In this document: one piece after another, positions 33,199 to 58,700 of the stretch
Numbering within the stretch: the stretch's first letter is position 1
Layout: each line of letters opens with the position of its first letter
Source: Anas platyrhynchos
Lineage: Eukaryota; Chordata; Aves; Anseriformes; Anatidae
Length of the DNA stretch: 64,000 nucleotides
Direction: 5' to 3'
Assembly: GCF_047663525.1 (NCBI RefSeq)
Contig: NC_092613.1
Span: 7,713,501 to 7,777,500, forward strand
Program-made: the position numbers and the translations under genes
The notes under the pieces: generated by a model
The model's input: only the letters and a program-made list of their open reading frames with translations
The model's database searches: none
What the model was told of the DNA's origin: nothing

Positions 33199-34717
33199 AC
33201 TAAAATATTTTTACATTTAGTAAAGATAACCAACCTGCAAATACCATGCTTCTGCTCCTCCTGAAAAAGGAAGCGCAGCGGTAGGTTGAAGACAATCAGC
33301 TACGTAACTAAGTTTGTCCTAGCAACTTGTAAGGATGCAGATGTTTTCACATTATTGTCATCCGAATATTCTCATCCAGTCTTGTTTGGGCTGCATTTAG
33401 AAACTGGGATCTCTGTATAATTCAACAGCTGCATCAGTAACAGTTTTAGAAAAAACACATTTATAGAAATTTGTCACCCCTGGTTTCCAATAAAACTATA
33501 CAACTCCAGGAACAAATGTTCACCAGCTATTACATCTTGATTTCCCATTTAAACAATCAGGACAGAGTCCGTCCCGAGTTTTCTCCACTGTGAAGATACA
33601 TTTCTCTTCTCACTTACTCAGAAGTGAAGCGGGAGCAAATCCTCCAACACTGAGGGAATTTCAGCAGCATCAAACTGAAGATGTGATTTGGGTCCAACGG
33701 GCCCCAAAGGCAGTTCTTTTACTTGCATATGCACAGGAGGATCGAGGCTGAGCACCCAGCGGTCTCTTCATACCCTGCTCTTTTAAACTTGATGAAACCA
33801 ACAGGTATTTAAAAACAAACCGAACAAGTCAAAATGGAAAAAAGAAAAACAAACAACCCTTCATCTGACTGCAGATCAGGTAACGTTAGCCAGATTTTAC
33901 CTAAAAATGCAAAGCAGCTGTTTGCTTTGTTGAAATTGTGTTTAGTCAGAACCGACACACAACTCCCCAGTTTCGTCTCGAGATGCTGACCGTATGTAAC
34001 ATCCCCGTGGGCTCCTGCCCGGCAGGACGACGCTGCTAAAGGAAGGATTCTACTGGTGAAGTACACAGCTGTGTGAAACTGAAGACGACAGTGAAGTCAG
34101 ACCTTGATACAGTATTAAACCAAATTTGTACATATAAAAATAATTGTACAGAGGAAATATTTTCAGCAGAATACAATCTTTAAATATTCAAAAGAACATA
34201 CAAAGCTAATTAAAAGTAGCCTTCTGTACTTTAGTGTGTAATATGATTAAGTACATCCAACAAGGAGGGTGTGTGAAGACATCGCATTGGCCTAACAACA
34301 TACTGTTGGGATCTGTTGCAACAATGATCTACCAGAATGGAAAAAGAGTTCACAAAATGTTGATAAAAACCAAAGTCTGGAAACCATAACAAAAACACAG
34401 AAACAAAATGAAAATGTACTAAAATTTAATCATTCATAAAAGCTGTAATTTAATCTGTGACAGTAAAACACAAGAAGCAATATTAGAGTTGGTTTAGTAT
34501 ATTATATATTTTTGCTTTTAAAGCCATAGAAATCAGTTATCCCAGTTTTTTCCTATAAAAGACCCATTTTTCCAAAGCATTATGCACAAACATTTTTAAT
34601 TAGAATATAATGGCAGAATGAAAATAATGATATTCTGTAACCTTTAAATATAAAATGAAGTCAACGACTCAAAAAGTTATTTGCTGCTGTGAGTTCAAAG
34701 GGAAATTTTAGGTAATA

Positions 34718-34739
34718 TATATCTATAGTTATAGATATA
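34718..34739. repeat. A/T-rich inverted repeat in the RAP1A 3'UTR
   Basis: TATATCTATA (34718-34727) and TATAGATATA (34730-34739) are exact reverse complements with a GT spacer. In RNA a two-base loop is too tight, so the outer pairs would have to open slightly. Confidence 0.6.
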
Positions 34740-35131
34740 ATATATAATGGTGGAACATTTTTAGTGCTTGATGGGGAGAAATTATGGTAAAAGGGTCAAT
34801 ATGAAATTTTAATTATAGTAGCAATATCTAACATTTGAAATGCATCCATGCTCCTTTGTATAATCATACACTAGAGTCAATTATATTTATTTTCACATCT
34901 GTTAACTGCTATTGCAAAGGAGAAATACTATTGTCTTAAATTTCCAAGAGATATACACAGAGCAATTTGTTTTTCCAGGGACTGTGTGCAAACCATTTTA
35001 AGATCTAAATTCTTCTCATGGTATATAAAAACAGGAGAAGCTTCTTCAGATATGTTGCTAATTTCCATAAGGTTTTGACGTCGGGAATGCTGGCACTTTC
35101 CATTTAGGCAACAGTTCTTCATTCCTGCAAT

Positions 35132-37219
35132 CTGGAAAAAGTGAAAAACAAGGTGATGGTGGGAACATTTCTCATCCTTCTGAACAGCAACCTCAGACGA
35201 AGGCCTGAGTGTTTCCCCACACAACTGCCCGTACACGTCTGTAAAAACACACAGATTTCAGCAGGAAGAGGTTATCTTCCCTCGCTGTTGTGGTTTGCTC
35301 CTACTGTCCTTCGAACTCTCAGCTACAGAGAGAGAAAAGCCTTTGGAAAGCAGAGCCATTTCAGAAACGAGTTCTTGTTTTGTCACCAACACAGCAGTAG
35401 CAACAGAGAGCTGCCTCCCCATCCCACTGTCCTAACAACAGTGCCTTATGAGGCAGGGAGCCTCTGCTCCAGGCTGCATCTGGCTCAAGTGGGTATTGAA
35501 TTCAGCAACGACCAAACAGTTTAGGGAAGGGCAATTTCACCTTTAATCTCTCCGAGATGCTGCCCAAGTATAACAAGTTGGAGACCACCCTGAGCCCTGT
35601 TCCAGCCGTAACAAGGAGGCAACCGGTTAGGAAGAGATTTACAAACACCAGGGGAGATGTTGAGCCGTATTTCAATCATCTGGAGCAGCTCCGGGGGCAC
35701 AGGCAGAAGCAGCCAGTGCTACAGGAGCCCCGTCAGCAACTGACTGAACACAAGGGCTCCAGGTGAGCTGCCGGCAGCTGCAGAGCCCTTCAGCACCGCA
35801 CCGAGGCCAAGCAGGCGCCGCAGCACAGCTCAGCTCAGCTCAACACAGCCCAGCACAACCCAGCTCAGCTCAGCCAGCCTGGCAGACAGCACGTCCCCAG
35901 GGCTGGGGGTGCCTGGCTCCAAGAAGCCATCCTGGCTGACGCCACACTAGCTAAATCCAGATATATCGCCCGAGGAACAGGAAAAGCCACTTGAGATACA
36001 CTCTTCAATTTCTTTTCCTAAAACCATCATTTCCCCATAGGACTGAGCTATTATTTTATGACATTCAGAGCTCAGGATAAGAGACTCGATCAATAAATAA
36101 AGCACAAATCATCAGCAGCCAGGTTAACTGCATAGCTGCACTTGTCCTGCTCAATCACAGCCAGGCTAAAGAAACATCTGCCCACAGCGTGCCCTTCAGG
36201 TCTGGCAGAAAGGCAGTTAACCGCCGATTCCAGGAATTCATCCTTGAAATTCTTCCTACCTAACCAGAAGTTTGTTTTAAATGCTGCAGGATAAGGGCAC
36301 TTGTGCTGCTTTGCCAGCTGCCATACCTAAGAGAACAGCTTCTGGTGGGTCACAGCAATGACTGGAGGCTGGCAGCATGGGCACGTATGGAACATCGACA
36401 GCCAACACAGCAAATTAACCTGTCTCAACCCAGCCTGCAGGGCTTGCTTGGGCTGCAAATCTGCCCTCTGCATTTCCAGCTGACTCTCTTTGCACAGCCG
36501 ACACCAGCTGAGGTGATTTGTCTGCTCTCTGATCATTTCCTGCTTCCCAGTGCTGAGCAGGGCCACTTCCCCTGCACACCTCTGTGTCGGCACCGCCACG
36601 CAGCACACGTGTGTGCTAAGATGCTGGTATTTCTGTCCAAAACCTGAAGCTACAGAAATGCTGCTTGCTTCCAGGAGTGCGACAGAACAGCTGTAAGCAC
36701 AGAGTGCCCTGCCAAGATACACAGGAAGGTTATTTATAGCGTATGTCCAACCTTGTTTTCTGTTGTTTTTTTCCCCCCTGGTGGTCAGCTTTTCATTTTT
36801 CTGCCGTTGAAATCCATGTCCCACCCAAACCAACTTGCAATTGTCCTTGTATCAGCTAGGGCTGGACAGCAGCTGCGACTACACTGCAAGTCACCCGAAC
36901 GCCACTGAACTTCAGTAGAGAATAAAAAGGAAGCAAAACTGACCCAGGATGGCTCCAGCCATGGTGTCACAAGACAGAGGGAGAACTTGTAAGAGCAAGA
37001 AGGCAACACCTCACCCATCTCCATCAGTTCCTGCTCTACCTGGTGCATTCATCAACGCAAGCAAAAGGAGAAAGGGAGCAAGGCAGGTATTTCTCTGCTA
37101 AGTCAGTCAGTGGAACTGGTTTTCAAAGTCCCACAGATGCAGCAGACAGGGAAGGAATTACACATTTTGGAGCAGCCCAGGGTCAGACTACCTGGGCTGC
37201 AGGTGCAGACACCTCTTAC
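35132..37219 (-). other. RAP1A: RAP1A intron within the 3'UTR
   Basis: The donor CAG|GTAAGAGG lies 29 bases after the RAP1A stop codon and the acceptor CACTTTTTCCAG ends at 35132. Composition is balanced, unlike the A/T-rich exon to its left. It contains the AGCTC-type repeat at 35824-35873 and no supported gene. Confidence 0.75.
35824..35873 (+). repeat. Degenerate CAGCT/CAACA-type pentamer repeat
   Basis: Units such as CAGCTCAGCTCAGCTC, then CAACACAGCCCAGCACAACC, then CAGCTCAGCTCAGCC follow each other for about 50 bp. The AGCT-rich pentamers resemble switch-region repeats in sequence only; the context is an intron of RAP1A. Confidence 0.7.
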
Positions 37220-37248
37220 CTGGCTCAGAGCTGCTGCACGATGGGAGC

Positions 37249-49711
<12,463 letters not shown>

Positions 49712-49738
49712 GGTGTGGTCTGTTCAGATACCGACGAT

Positions 49739-52700
49739 CTAGAAGGCAGGAAAAAAAAACAAAAAAACAAATGGTTACAAGTGTACCTGTACACACACCT
49801 TCACGACACAGTCTTCTGAAAGTGGCCTTGTGCTCCTGTTCTCCAGATGCTGCTGTGAACAAAAATCTCTATAGGAACAGCTAAGACTGTTGCTTTCTGC
49901 GTGAATTGCCACCAGCTCCAGTTTATACCAAACAGAACAATGACCAAACTATAGATTCCCCCTCCAATATATTCAAATATTCAAATGTGCAAACTGCACG
50001 CAACCCAGTGAACCAGCCAACGCAATGCTTCCTTTGACCTTGCCATAAAGCATTTTAATGATTTCAAACTTTGCCCTGGAACTCGCTGCCTCCCAGGTTT
50101 CGGGATGCCCAGACCCGGACCTGCCAACCTTCTGCTGTTTGGAAATGATGAGGATAAACACGATCACAAGCAGTGCCTGGGCACACAGCCCCCTCCCCGC
50201 CACACACCCCGCAAGTGCCACCTTGCCCCTGCATTCCCAACGTTTTACAGCATAAAGCCGCGAGTGCGAGACAAGAAAATCAGGTTAGTAAGATGCAAGC
50301 AGGGAGGTTTATTTCTCCCGCAGCAGGGCAGGATTTAGGTCAGTATTTTCTCTCTGGAAAGGTCAGCCCCAGCTCGCGGCTGCCAAGGCAGAGCCTCGCT
50401 GCTCGCCCAGCAAGGCCTGTGCCTTTTTAAGGAAATCTTCCAGCTCCCCGAACGCGCTGCGCAGCACCACAAAACCTCTCATTCTCATCGCGATTCCCTG
50501 ACAAATAAGGCAAGTGACAAAGCTGGCGATAAACATTTTACACTCTGTTTACATTACAGGCCAGGCTGGGCTGTCCCTATCAAGGGCGCTGAGGCAAACA
50601 ATGACCTCAGCCGCGAACCATCCCCTGCTCCTTCCCGGCGAGATAGCGCTTTCTTCCCAAGTAAGGATTCAGAAACACGAACGCTATGAGGCTGGGGAAG
50701 TTTCATTTCTCAAAGGCATTTCAAACTAACGTTGCACGGGATTTATGGGCTCGCTGGCTACATCTGAGGACTGGGTTAGAAATAAAGATGTGTTCCTGGT
50801 AGTTCCCTGCAGAGCTGAATCACCTTGCTTGCTGCCATTAACAACCATCCACGAAGAACGGGGATCGCACCTTTAGCCCTGCTGCTGCCTCTTTGCCACG
50901 GCAGACAGCTACCTGACAACCTGTGTCGTGGTTTATATAACCATTAAATTGGGAATTTTATCTTTTTTTTCCTGTCATTTGAACTCCCAAGGGCCACCTG
51001 CCACACACTCCCCAGGCACAGGCCTGCACACGGCCTGTCCCCAGCACCCTGCTTCCAGCCCTCACCCCTCAACCACACTGCGTCCTGTGGTCTACATGGG
51101 ACACACACGGGTTAAAAAATTAATAAATAAAGCCCACGTGCAGTCGCAGAGGAAGAGGCACCCAAACCCTGCGGCCAGTTTAACGCAGCTTTAAGCTCAC
51201 TTTTACATCCGAAGGACAGGAATCGGGGGCTCGCCTGCCTGTGCTGCGGCTCTCACGTGGCCGAGCTGCTCTTCCCTCGCCCAGACGTTAGAGGGAGAAT
51301 AAAGCAGAAGTCAGCAGCAGCAGCTCATACTTTCAGGCACCTTGGGGCTGTTTTTCTTCAACCCTGAAGGCCGCTATGAGCTTTGGTTGCTTAACTTCAT
51401 AGAAATTGTGAAACCAAGTTGAACCAAAAGGGATTTTCCAGAATGCTAAATTCAAATGTCTAAAAACAGAGCAAGCCGTGTCTATGCACTGCAGTACACT
51501 GACAACGTTCTTGGTTAAGATACTGTCAGCTGCAAGTTCTTCTGCTTGAAAGTTTCCCTGAGAAGTAACATTCACTTCCTTTTTTTTTTCTAAGATCATG
51601 ATTTTGGTTGGGAAAGAGAGGGGAATTCCAATTAGCAATGCTTTTTCCTTTGATAATCCTTAGAAATTAAAAGGGAATGACTTTTTTTATAAAGTGTAAA
51701 TGCAATCTATTGATCTAGTCTATCTGCATCTTCTACGGTTCCAGTCTGCTCCACCCATGAAAGCCCCTGAAAGTAAATCAATCTAAGGGTTAAATTTAGC
51801 TGTGAACTCTTTCACTTCTTATTTATAGTAAAAATACTTGTGGGAAACTTTCAGCTGGGAGTAGCACAAGACTAACTTCTCATTTCTTCTCTGCAATATT
51901 TGCTGATTTTTTTTTCAGGTGCAACAGGAAACCAAGATCCTGAAACGCATGAGCCTTATTACTGTAAACTCCACACGCCTTAATTATCTTGTAGCTCTTT
52001 CACAAGTATGTTAATGTTATCTGTTTATACAACATGAATGGAGTGCTCCAGAAATTACTATGCCGCATCCTAGCCAACTTTTCGTTTGGCAAACTGTTTA
52101 TGCCCACCTAAATACAGCAAGACACAGTAGCATTCATTTCCACCCCGAGCTCTGTGCAGTAGAGGAGCATGCTGTGAAGCAACAGCAGCATTTCAAAATG
52201 GCATGAAATTACGGCTGTTTAGCGTTTCTTTTGATTCGAGAAAAGCCTATGATCACTAAGAAGTGTAAAAAAAAACTTTTTGTTGTTTCACATGTTGCGA
52301 AACTGGTCTCATTAGCTCTGAAGGGCAAGGTGCAAAAAGAAAGCAAAAACTAAGTGTGTCATCTTGCTCGTGCTCCCCTTCCTCCCTCACACACAGCCAG
52401 TGAGGTACAGCAGGACAGGCACGGGGCAAAGAACAAATTTCACGTTAAATGCCCTGGCACTGCTCTGAGCAGCAGGCTGGCTCCACCCTCAGTGTCAGAC
52501 CAGGCTACCAAGCACCTGCACAGCCACTTTAAAATACAGCAGTAATAAATCAGCAGGGTCCAGATTGCAGCTACAATAATGACCAAACTTTGCTTCCACA
52601 CTGCAAAGCACCTGACACCTCACGATTAATCTCTTCCTTGTTTAAGAGGAGCACCTCTTCGTGCTGCCACGAGAGCGCCCAGGCTGTCAGCATCAGACCC

Positions 52701-53639
52701 CTCCCAAAGGAAGAGCAAAGATCTACAGCAGCTTGCCCAAAATACCTGGCCTGGGTAACCTTCACATGGTGTCCACCACGAGAAGAACAAGCCATATACA
52801 CCTCTAAATGTCTACATATCCAAGAGAAGAACCTCTCTAGTGCCATTTATCTGCAGCTGGTCAGATGCTTTGGGCACTGATGAAGCAATCCCACTGCAAG
52901 GGAACTGTGTGGGAACATGGGCCAGGGTCAGTCTCGTTCACAACACAAATGACAAATTAGCTGTTCCTCATACAAAATCCTCACCAGCTCATCAAAAAGC
53001 TTGTAATTTCACAGAATGCTAGTGATTGGAAGGGACCTTGAAAAATAAAATTGGGTAGCTGGGTAGAGAAATGCAAGCAAAGAATAAACACAAATGCAAC
53101 TCTGGAAAAGGCTGGGTGCAAGAACCTTGCGCTAACCCGAAACGTGATGTGCACCTTGTGCGATGCGGATGCCTGAGTTCAATTTCACACACCCAAAGAA
53201 GGCAGCCTGCATTGCTGCTTGCTCCTTCCTTCTCTGAACACTGATAGGGCCATTGGTGTGAGGTAGATACACTGCTCAGAGGGAGGAAGACAGTGGTAAA
53301 GGCACGTGGCTTGATGGTTTTGCATAACTTCATGAAACGTTGGGCATAACTGATGATACAAGCTCCAGTAAGACGATAACAAAAGACTTAAATGAACAAC
53401 AACAACAAAGAAACTAAAGTAGACACATTCTTCGCTCAGCCTTGGAAAGAAAACCTGTGAACTATTATTATATGTTTGTATTTTGTACAACAGCAAATAA
53501 CACCAGGAAAGGCAGAGCACACTACTTCAGAGTTGCGTTTTTCCACTACAAGAAACAAGGTTCAGACAGCTTTTAACTTAACTTCAAATGCTGCCTTTAC
53601 ATTTATCAATTCTCAAATGAGAACAGTAAATACTCGTAC
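49739..53639 (-). other. RAP1A intron between the 5'UTR exon and the first coding exon
   Basis: Donor AAG|GTACGAG, acceptor CTGCCTTCTAG. It contains one CR1 remnant at 53009-53050. No gene seen. Confidence 0.6.
53009..53050 (-). mobile_element. CR1 3'-end remnant
   Basis: 'cacagaatgctagtgattgg' running into 'aagggaccttgaaaa' matches the reverse complement of the CR1 3' terminus. Only about 40 bp is recognisable, and one tail unit is lost. Confidence 0.65.
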
Positions 53640-53709
53640 CTTGGCATAAAAGATCTCTCATCAGTGTTAACAGCACTACTGAAGTTTTTTCCAGGCTCCC
53701 TGCAAGGGA
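53640..53709 (-). other. RAP1A: Predicted RAP1A 5'UTR exon
   Basis: On the minus strand a long pyrimidine tract ending TTTTTTCAG precedes TCCCTTGCAGGG, and 70 bases later the sequence reads GCCAAG|GTACGAG, a good donor. It is the best paired exon signal upstream of the first coding exon, on the right strand. The exon has one ATG (ACTGATGAG) that would open a short upstream frame. Homology to the human 5'UTR is only an impression from memory. Confidence 0.6.
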
Positions 53710-55767
53710 CTGAAAAAAAAAAAGAAAAAGAAAAATTAATTCCTCAGAACATATTTTTCAGATGATAGTGTATGTAAGCATCAAATCTACTCTTCACAGT
53801 TTGAAAGTAAAATATGCCTGTTATAAAATTTGCTCTTTGCTTTAATCAAGGGAGCTCTACACAGTTTCTGAACACCAGAATCAAATTCTCTTAAAAACAA
53901 AGCCTCCAGCGCAATTTAACCCTGCTTCTGGTAAGTGAAACGTTGGGGGGTCAGGAGAAAACCAATGGCAAAACAGAATTTCTGCTTGATAACATCATTA
54001 AAAAATGCTTTACAAACTGGACTTGCAGCTAAGGTAAACTGTGGGAAGGAAACAGAATTGAATCTATTCAGTTAGAAAGCAAAGATCAAGCAAAGCTGCC
54101 ACTCGTGCTCAATACAGACGCCAGCAGCTCAGCTGCTCCACGCACTGCCACCTCTTTATTTAGCCTCAGATTTCATTCAGGAACATGGGTTAATATCATG
54201 GCTTCTTTTTGTGTTTTTTTTAAATGAAAATTTCAAGCTCCTGATTTTTGGCTACCAGATCTGACAGCAGTGAAATACAGTCTGAAGACGCAGTAGGAAA
54301 ACGTTGCCAAAGGGAAAAGCACTTCTCTTCTACGCACTGTTTTTTAAAATCAGTATCTATAAAGCTTGTCAGCTTGCCTTACATCAATTTTTATTGGCTT
54401 TGTGCTGTTGCCACTTCTGTCCGCAATCCCTGAACCTGTAATTTGACAACTACAATTACAGGACACTCACTCCTGTTTCCAATCTCACACTTTTTACTGT
54501 TTCCCTGGCACTGCCTTCTACCTCAATACCACGGATCTCACCCCCAAATAATCTCACCCCCGAATAGTCCCTGTCATCCTCCCTCTGCTTCTGCCCATTC
54601 ATTGCTCAACTGCCCGAGGGATGGGAATTTCAAAGAACAGTTCAACGACCGATTCCCATTAAAAGCCAGCAGCAGCTCAGGATTCCTCTCCTGCACTTTG
54701 TTTTATCCCAAACAAAAAGACACCTTCGTTCTGCAGGAGAGATGTGCGCTGCTCCAGTTTCATCCCCAGCTTTCTGATGGGCTTTTTCTTCCCAAGACTG
54801 CACAAAACCTGCACAACTTCACTTACAAGACAAGCTCAAGTCAGCCGAAACCTGCCTGAGGCTGGACCAACTTTGCAATGCGTTTTAGGAGATGAAAATT
54901 TCCTGTACCGAGACCGCAGGAAAAGCAGCCTCTAGCAGCTCAGCTACCCAGAGCAACCTTGAAGGGGAGCAACTGCCGCTTAACCGCACTGCCAGGGTGA
55001 AATCCAACGAGTGCTGCATCCCCTACAAAGCACGGCTCTTTTACAGAGCAGGCACAGGAAGCCAGGCACCAGGCACCAATGCTATCGGGGGCCCCCAAAA
55101 CGGATCCTGCACCTCCATCTCCTCCCCAGCACCTGCACAGCCCCAGCCCGTGGTGGGATGCAGTGGGGTCAGCGCTGGTGGCACCCCGGGACGCTGCCTG
55201 AGGAGCATCGGTGAGCCAGGAGCATGGCGAGCCAGGCCACCAAGATGTGTCCCCCCGGTCCTTAAATCCTGGAGGTGGTGGCCTGGCCTCACGTGGCTGC
55301 TGGCTCTCCCTAAGAGCATTTCTGAAAGCTCCCAAGGGAGAAAAGAACCGCTTTTTCCCCCCTTCAGTGCTAAAAATCATAGGAAGCTTAAACAACAGCC
55401 TAGTAATTTGTGTTTTTTCAAAATATTTTAGCAGCTCTGCACCCAAAACTGCAGAGCCATGCTCAAGTGCCACCTAGAAACCATAGAAATCAAAATGCTT
55501 TAGAAACAGAAAACAAAGTTTTCAAAATCCTTCTTCAATACTTTTCCAAACACAATAGGAAGCAAGTCTGCAGCCAAGCAGTTTGCTCAGGCAGCTCTTG
55601 CTGCAAGCACCCACTCGGATCCAATTTGCAGACACCTGAAAATAGGGAATTTCATTCAAAGTGTTGACACAGGCTCAGCTACGGGACTGAAGACAGATGA
55701 CAAACCAAGAACGCCGACTGCATTTGCACTTGAGATCAGCAACACACAGCCCTAGGTTAAAATAAAA

Positions 55768-55786
55768 GGGGGGGGAGGGAGGGAGA
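55768..55786 (+). repeat. G-tract run (G-quadruplex-type)
   Basis: Eight G followed by A-GGG-A-GGG-A gives at least four G-tracts with one-base loops, on the strand opposite to RAP1A transcription. Confidence 0.6.
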
Positions 55787-58700
55787 GAAGGAACAGAGAA
55801 AAACGAGGCACTGAGCAAGCACAGACAAAACCACAGGCAGAGGCATCAGTTCCTAGAGACACAACGAAATGGCCTCTCCACGTGCAGCTCAGCAACGTGC
55901 ACCCCTGGCCCTTCGGTGTTTTGCTCCGTTCCGAGGAGAGATTCCTGGTGGGGTGGCCAAGACGGGGACTCAAGGACATTGACCTCCTCCGCCAACCCGG
56001 CTCGCTCAGCGTCCTCACCTCTGTCCTGCATACACGGAAACCAAGGCGTCTGACGTCCTCAGGGGGACGCGTGCTGTCAGCGTGTTATTTAGGGGTCGGG
56101 CTGGGGACAGAAGCACACCGATGGCCCCAGGATCGCCGCTGCCACCGTGCCGGAGTGGGGCAGGTTCCCGGTGCTGCAGCCACCGTGGTTATTTTTACCC
56201 TGGCAGCTCAGCGCTGAATCACGGCTACTATAAACAAACCTGTTTAATTTTGAGCTTGGAAGTGTTCTTCATGCCAGTTTCTTTTAAATACTACCAACTA
56301 GGCCATGAAAAGCTGAGGTTTTTTAGTTTCTTTTATTTTTTATTTTTTTTGTAAATGTCTCCTAACCATTACTCATCACTCCAAAATCCTGCAGCACCAC
56401 AGCCAGGGCAGCCCCCGGCCGCCTGACGGCTCCACTCGCCACCTGCTTGCAGCAGGAATCTGTTACACACCGTGTTCTTGGATATTAAATTACTCAATCA
56501 AGCCGAAAGTACATTAAATACTTCCCCAATATTAATCAAAGCTGTCAACAATTATGCAATGGTGGCACGTAAGCTACGGAAACGTGATGGGATGAGGGAT
56601 GGTGGATCGCAAATGAAAGGGTGCCTGCAAATCACACAATTAATTAGCAGAGGGCTCTCCCAGAAAAACATTACCACGGACTTACCCTGCTCCTTAGCAC
56701 AGCATTTCCTTACAACATCAGAAATTGCTGCCATGGATGCACTTGCCAAGTCACTGCACCAAGGCAGTCAATCTCCCTGCCTTTAAGGTGCGCTGAAAAC
56801 CTCCCCCGCCTGTCCTGACGCTGTCAACATCAGAAAAATGAGAGGGGGAAAAAAGACAAGACCAAGCAGAAAGCAGGGCTTCAATGTGATTTTCATGCAC
56901 AGTTTGACAAACTTCCATTCACGCAATCTTCAGAGCCTGACTTGACTTCATTGCTCGTTACTGCAGCATCCAACACCCAGGTAAACAGATGCATTACCAC
57001 TAAATAATCCAACAGGAGGATTATCTGATAATTTACGACAAAAATCGCACTCTCAGTTTTATGAATTTAACAGGAAATTATTACCATTTCCACTGACTGC
57101 GTTCAGCATCAAATCAAATACAAATTAGCATAACCAGCACACAGCTAGCGGTATGTGTCACCGCACAACGGCTGCACACATTCAGCCCCTTTAGCTTTTT
57201 AACCTTTTTCTCCCAAATTTAACTCAGGCCAAAGCCTAGGGTATTTCTGTTAAAAACAAGGACCACGTTTCAGTTCCAGGGAGGAGCTTACGTTGCCAAA
57301 TTAAACTGTTTATACTTCAGTAACTTCGCCACTAGAGAATAGGGCATTCCGGACACTCGGACCCACACGCTATTCCTTGGAAGTACGAGCACACCCAGGA
57401 ACTGAGAAAGCCATGAATGAGATGTGATTCCCTACAGTAACTGGGAATTGAACCTTACCATGAGCCAGTATAAAATAAAAGTATAAACGGAATTCACTGT
57501 TAATGGGGAAAAGTGTTTCAATATTATGATATTTCTGAAAGAGAACTTTCACCAAGAATTCGTACATTTACCCAAGAGAAGGCAGCAGCACCTTAATTAC
57601 ATACCTTGCCCAAGTGAGAGGCACTCACGATTCAGTAATTTAATACTAAGAAGGCACGCTTTGTTTTGGTTTTGACAGTAAAACAAACAAAAAGCAACAA
57701 CCAACAGCTCACGGACAGAAGCACGTGCCAAGAATTCAGCTAACGACGAGCCAAACGAACAAACAGGTATTTGAAGAAGGCAAGAGAAACCTACACTGCT
57801 CCGAGATACTACGTGAAGTATTTAACTGGAGAAGGTAGGAGACCAACCTTCCGATCTTGCACACATCCATTCTTAAAATTTAAAGTCCCGACCGTCTGCT
57901 CCTCCTGAACCACGTCCAAATCGCCAGTTTCTGCATAATTTCACATCTTCTGCGGCGTGCTGTGAAGATTACTGATTCAGGGCCAAAGCCATAAAAGCCT
58001 CAGCTGAGAGTAAAGTCCTCTCGCAGCAGAGCAATCCTTCCTGACTTCAGTGCTCTGCTGAACCGGAGCCCTGAACAAATTAACTGCAGCGCACACAACC
58101 AGGTCAGAGAGACGACCTTCTTTGTGAGCAACCGAGCTGCGGTGTGAAAAAGCGATTTTGGGCACAAACAGCTTGAGAACGATCTTCCTCGATCCGTAAC
58201 CTTTTCTGCAGGCAGCTTCATGCTGAACTTGCAGTTTTAAATATCAAAATGTTTACTTCTATGGAAGCGGCTGCCTACTTACTCATGTTAAATTGCTTTG
58301 CCATGGGAGCACTTCAGGCAAGGAGCAAGTACTCTGGGCAGCTAAAGCCTGCCGTGCTCGAACGGCTAATTTATTTTTTGTCCTGTTGGTCTGCATTTGC
58401 AGAAAGTCACTAGGGACATGCGCCAGGCAGACAAAAGCAGTGAAAGGGAAGCCAGAAGCAAAGCTCAAAGACCAGCACATGCAGCAGCCCTGAGTTAGAA
58501 GCCACCACATCACCCCCGGCAGCCTCCCCCGAGGGGCTGCAGCACTGCCGCCAAGCTCACGCCAAGCAGCACTGAGCCACAACGGGACACAGGACATCCA
58601 CGCACACCGGGCAGATTGAGGGAATAAACTGACTTTTCTCAATTAAATACATATAAAGTGCTGCCAGCTGCTGGGGCCCGGACACGGCAGCCCTGGACAC

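Larger units (their letters stand above)
33175..35131 (-). other. RAP1A: RAP1A terminal 3'UTR exon
   Basis: On the minus strand an acceptor (CACTTTTTCCAG|ATTGCAGG) at 35132-35134 opens an exon that runs to the AATAAA at 33193-33198. The segment is strikingly A/T-rich, rich in ATTTA, and bounded by more balanced sequence on both sides. Its first bases continue well from the exon carrying the RAP1A stop, and resemble the human RAP1A 3'UTR as I recall it (AATGAAGAACTGTTGCCTAA). The 102-residue frame across its start (34928-35236) begins in the intron and is a shadow. The left end is an estimate. Confidence 0.75.

Noticed and set aside
34928..35236. 102-codon frame on the minus strand
   Set aside because: It crosses the predicted acceptor at 35132 and lies mostly in the RAP1A 3'UTR; no recognisable protein.
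56660..56740. Additional RAP1A 5'UTR exon ending at CAGG|GTAAGTCC on the minus strand
   Set aside because: The donor is good but the only nearby acceptor lacks a pyrimidine tract.
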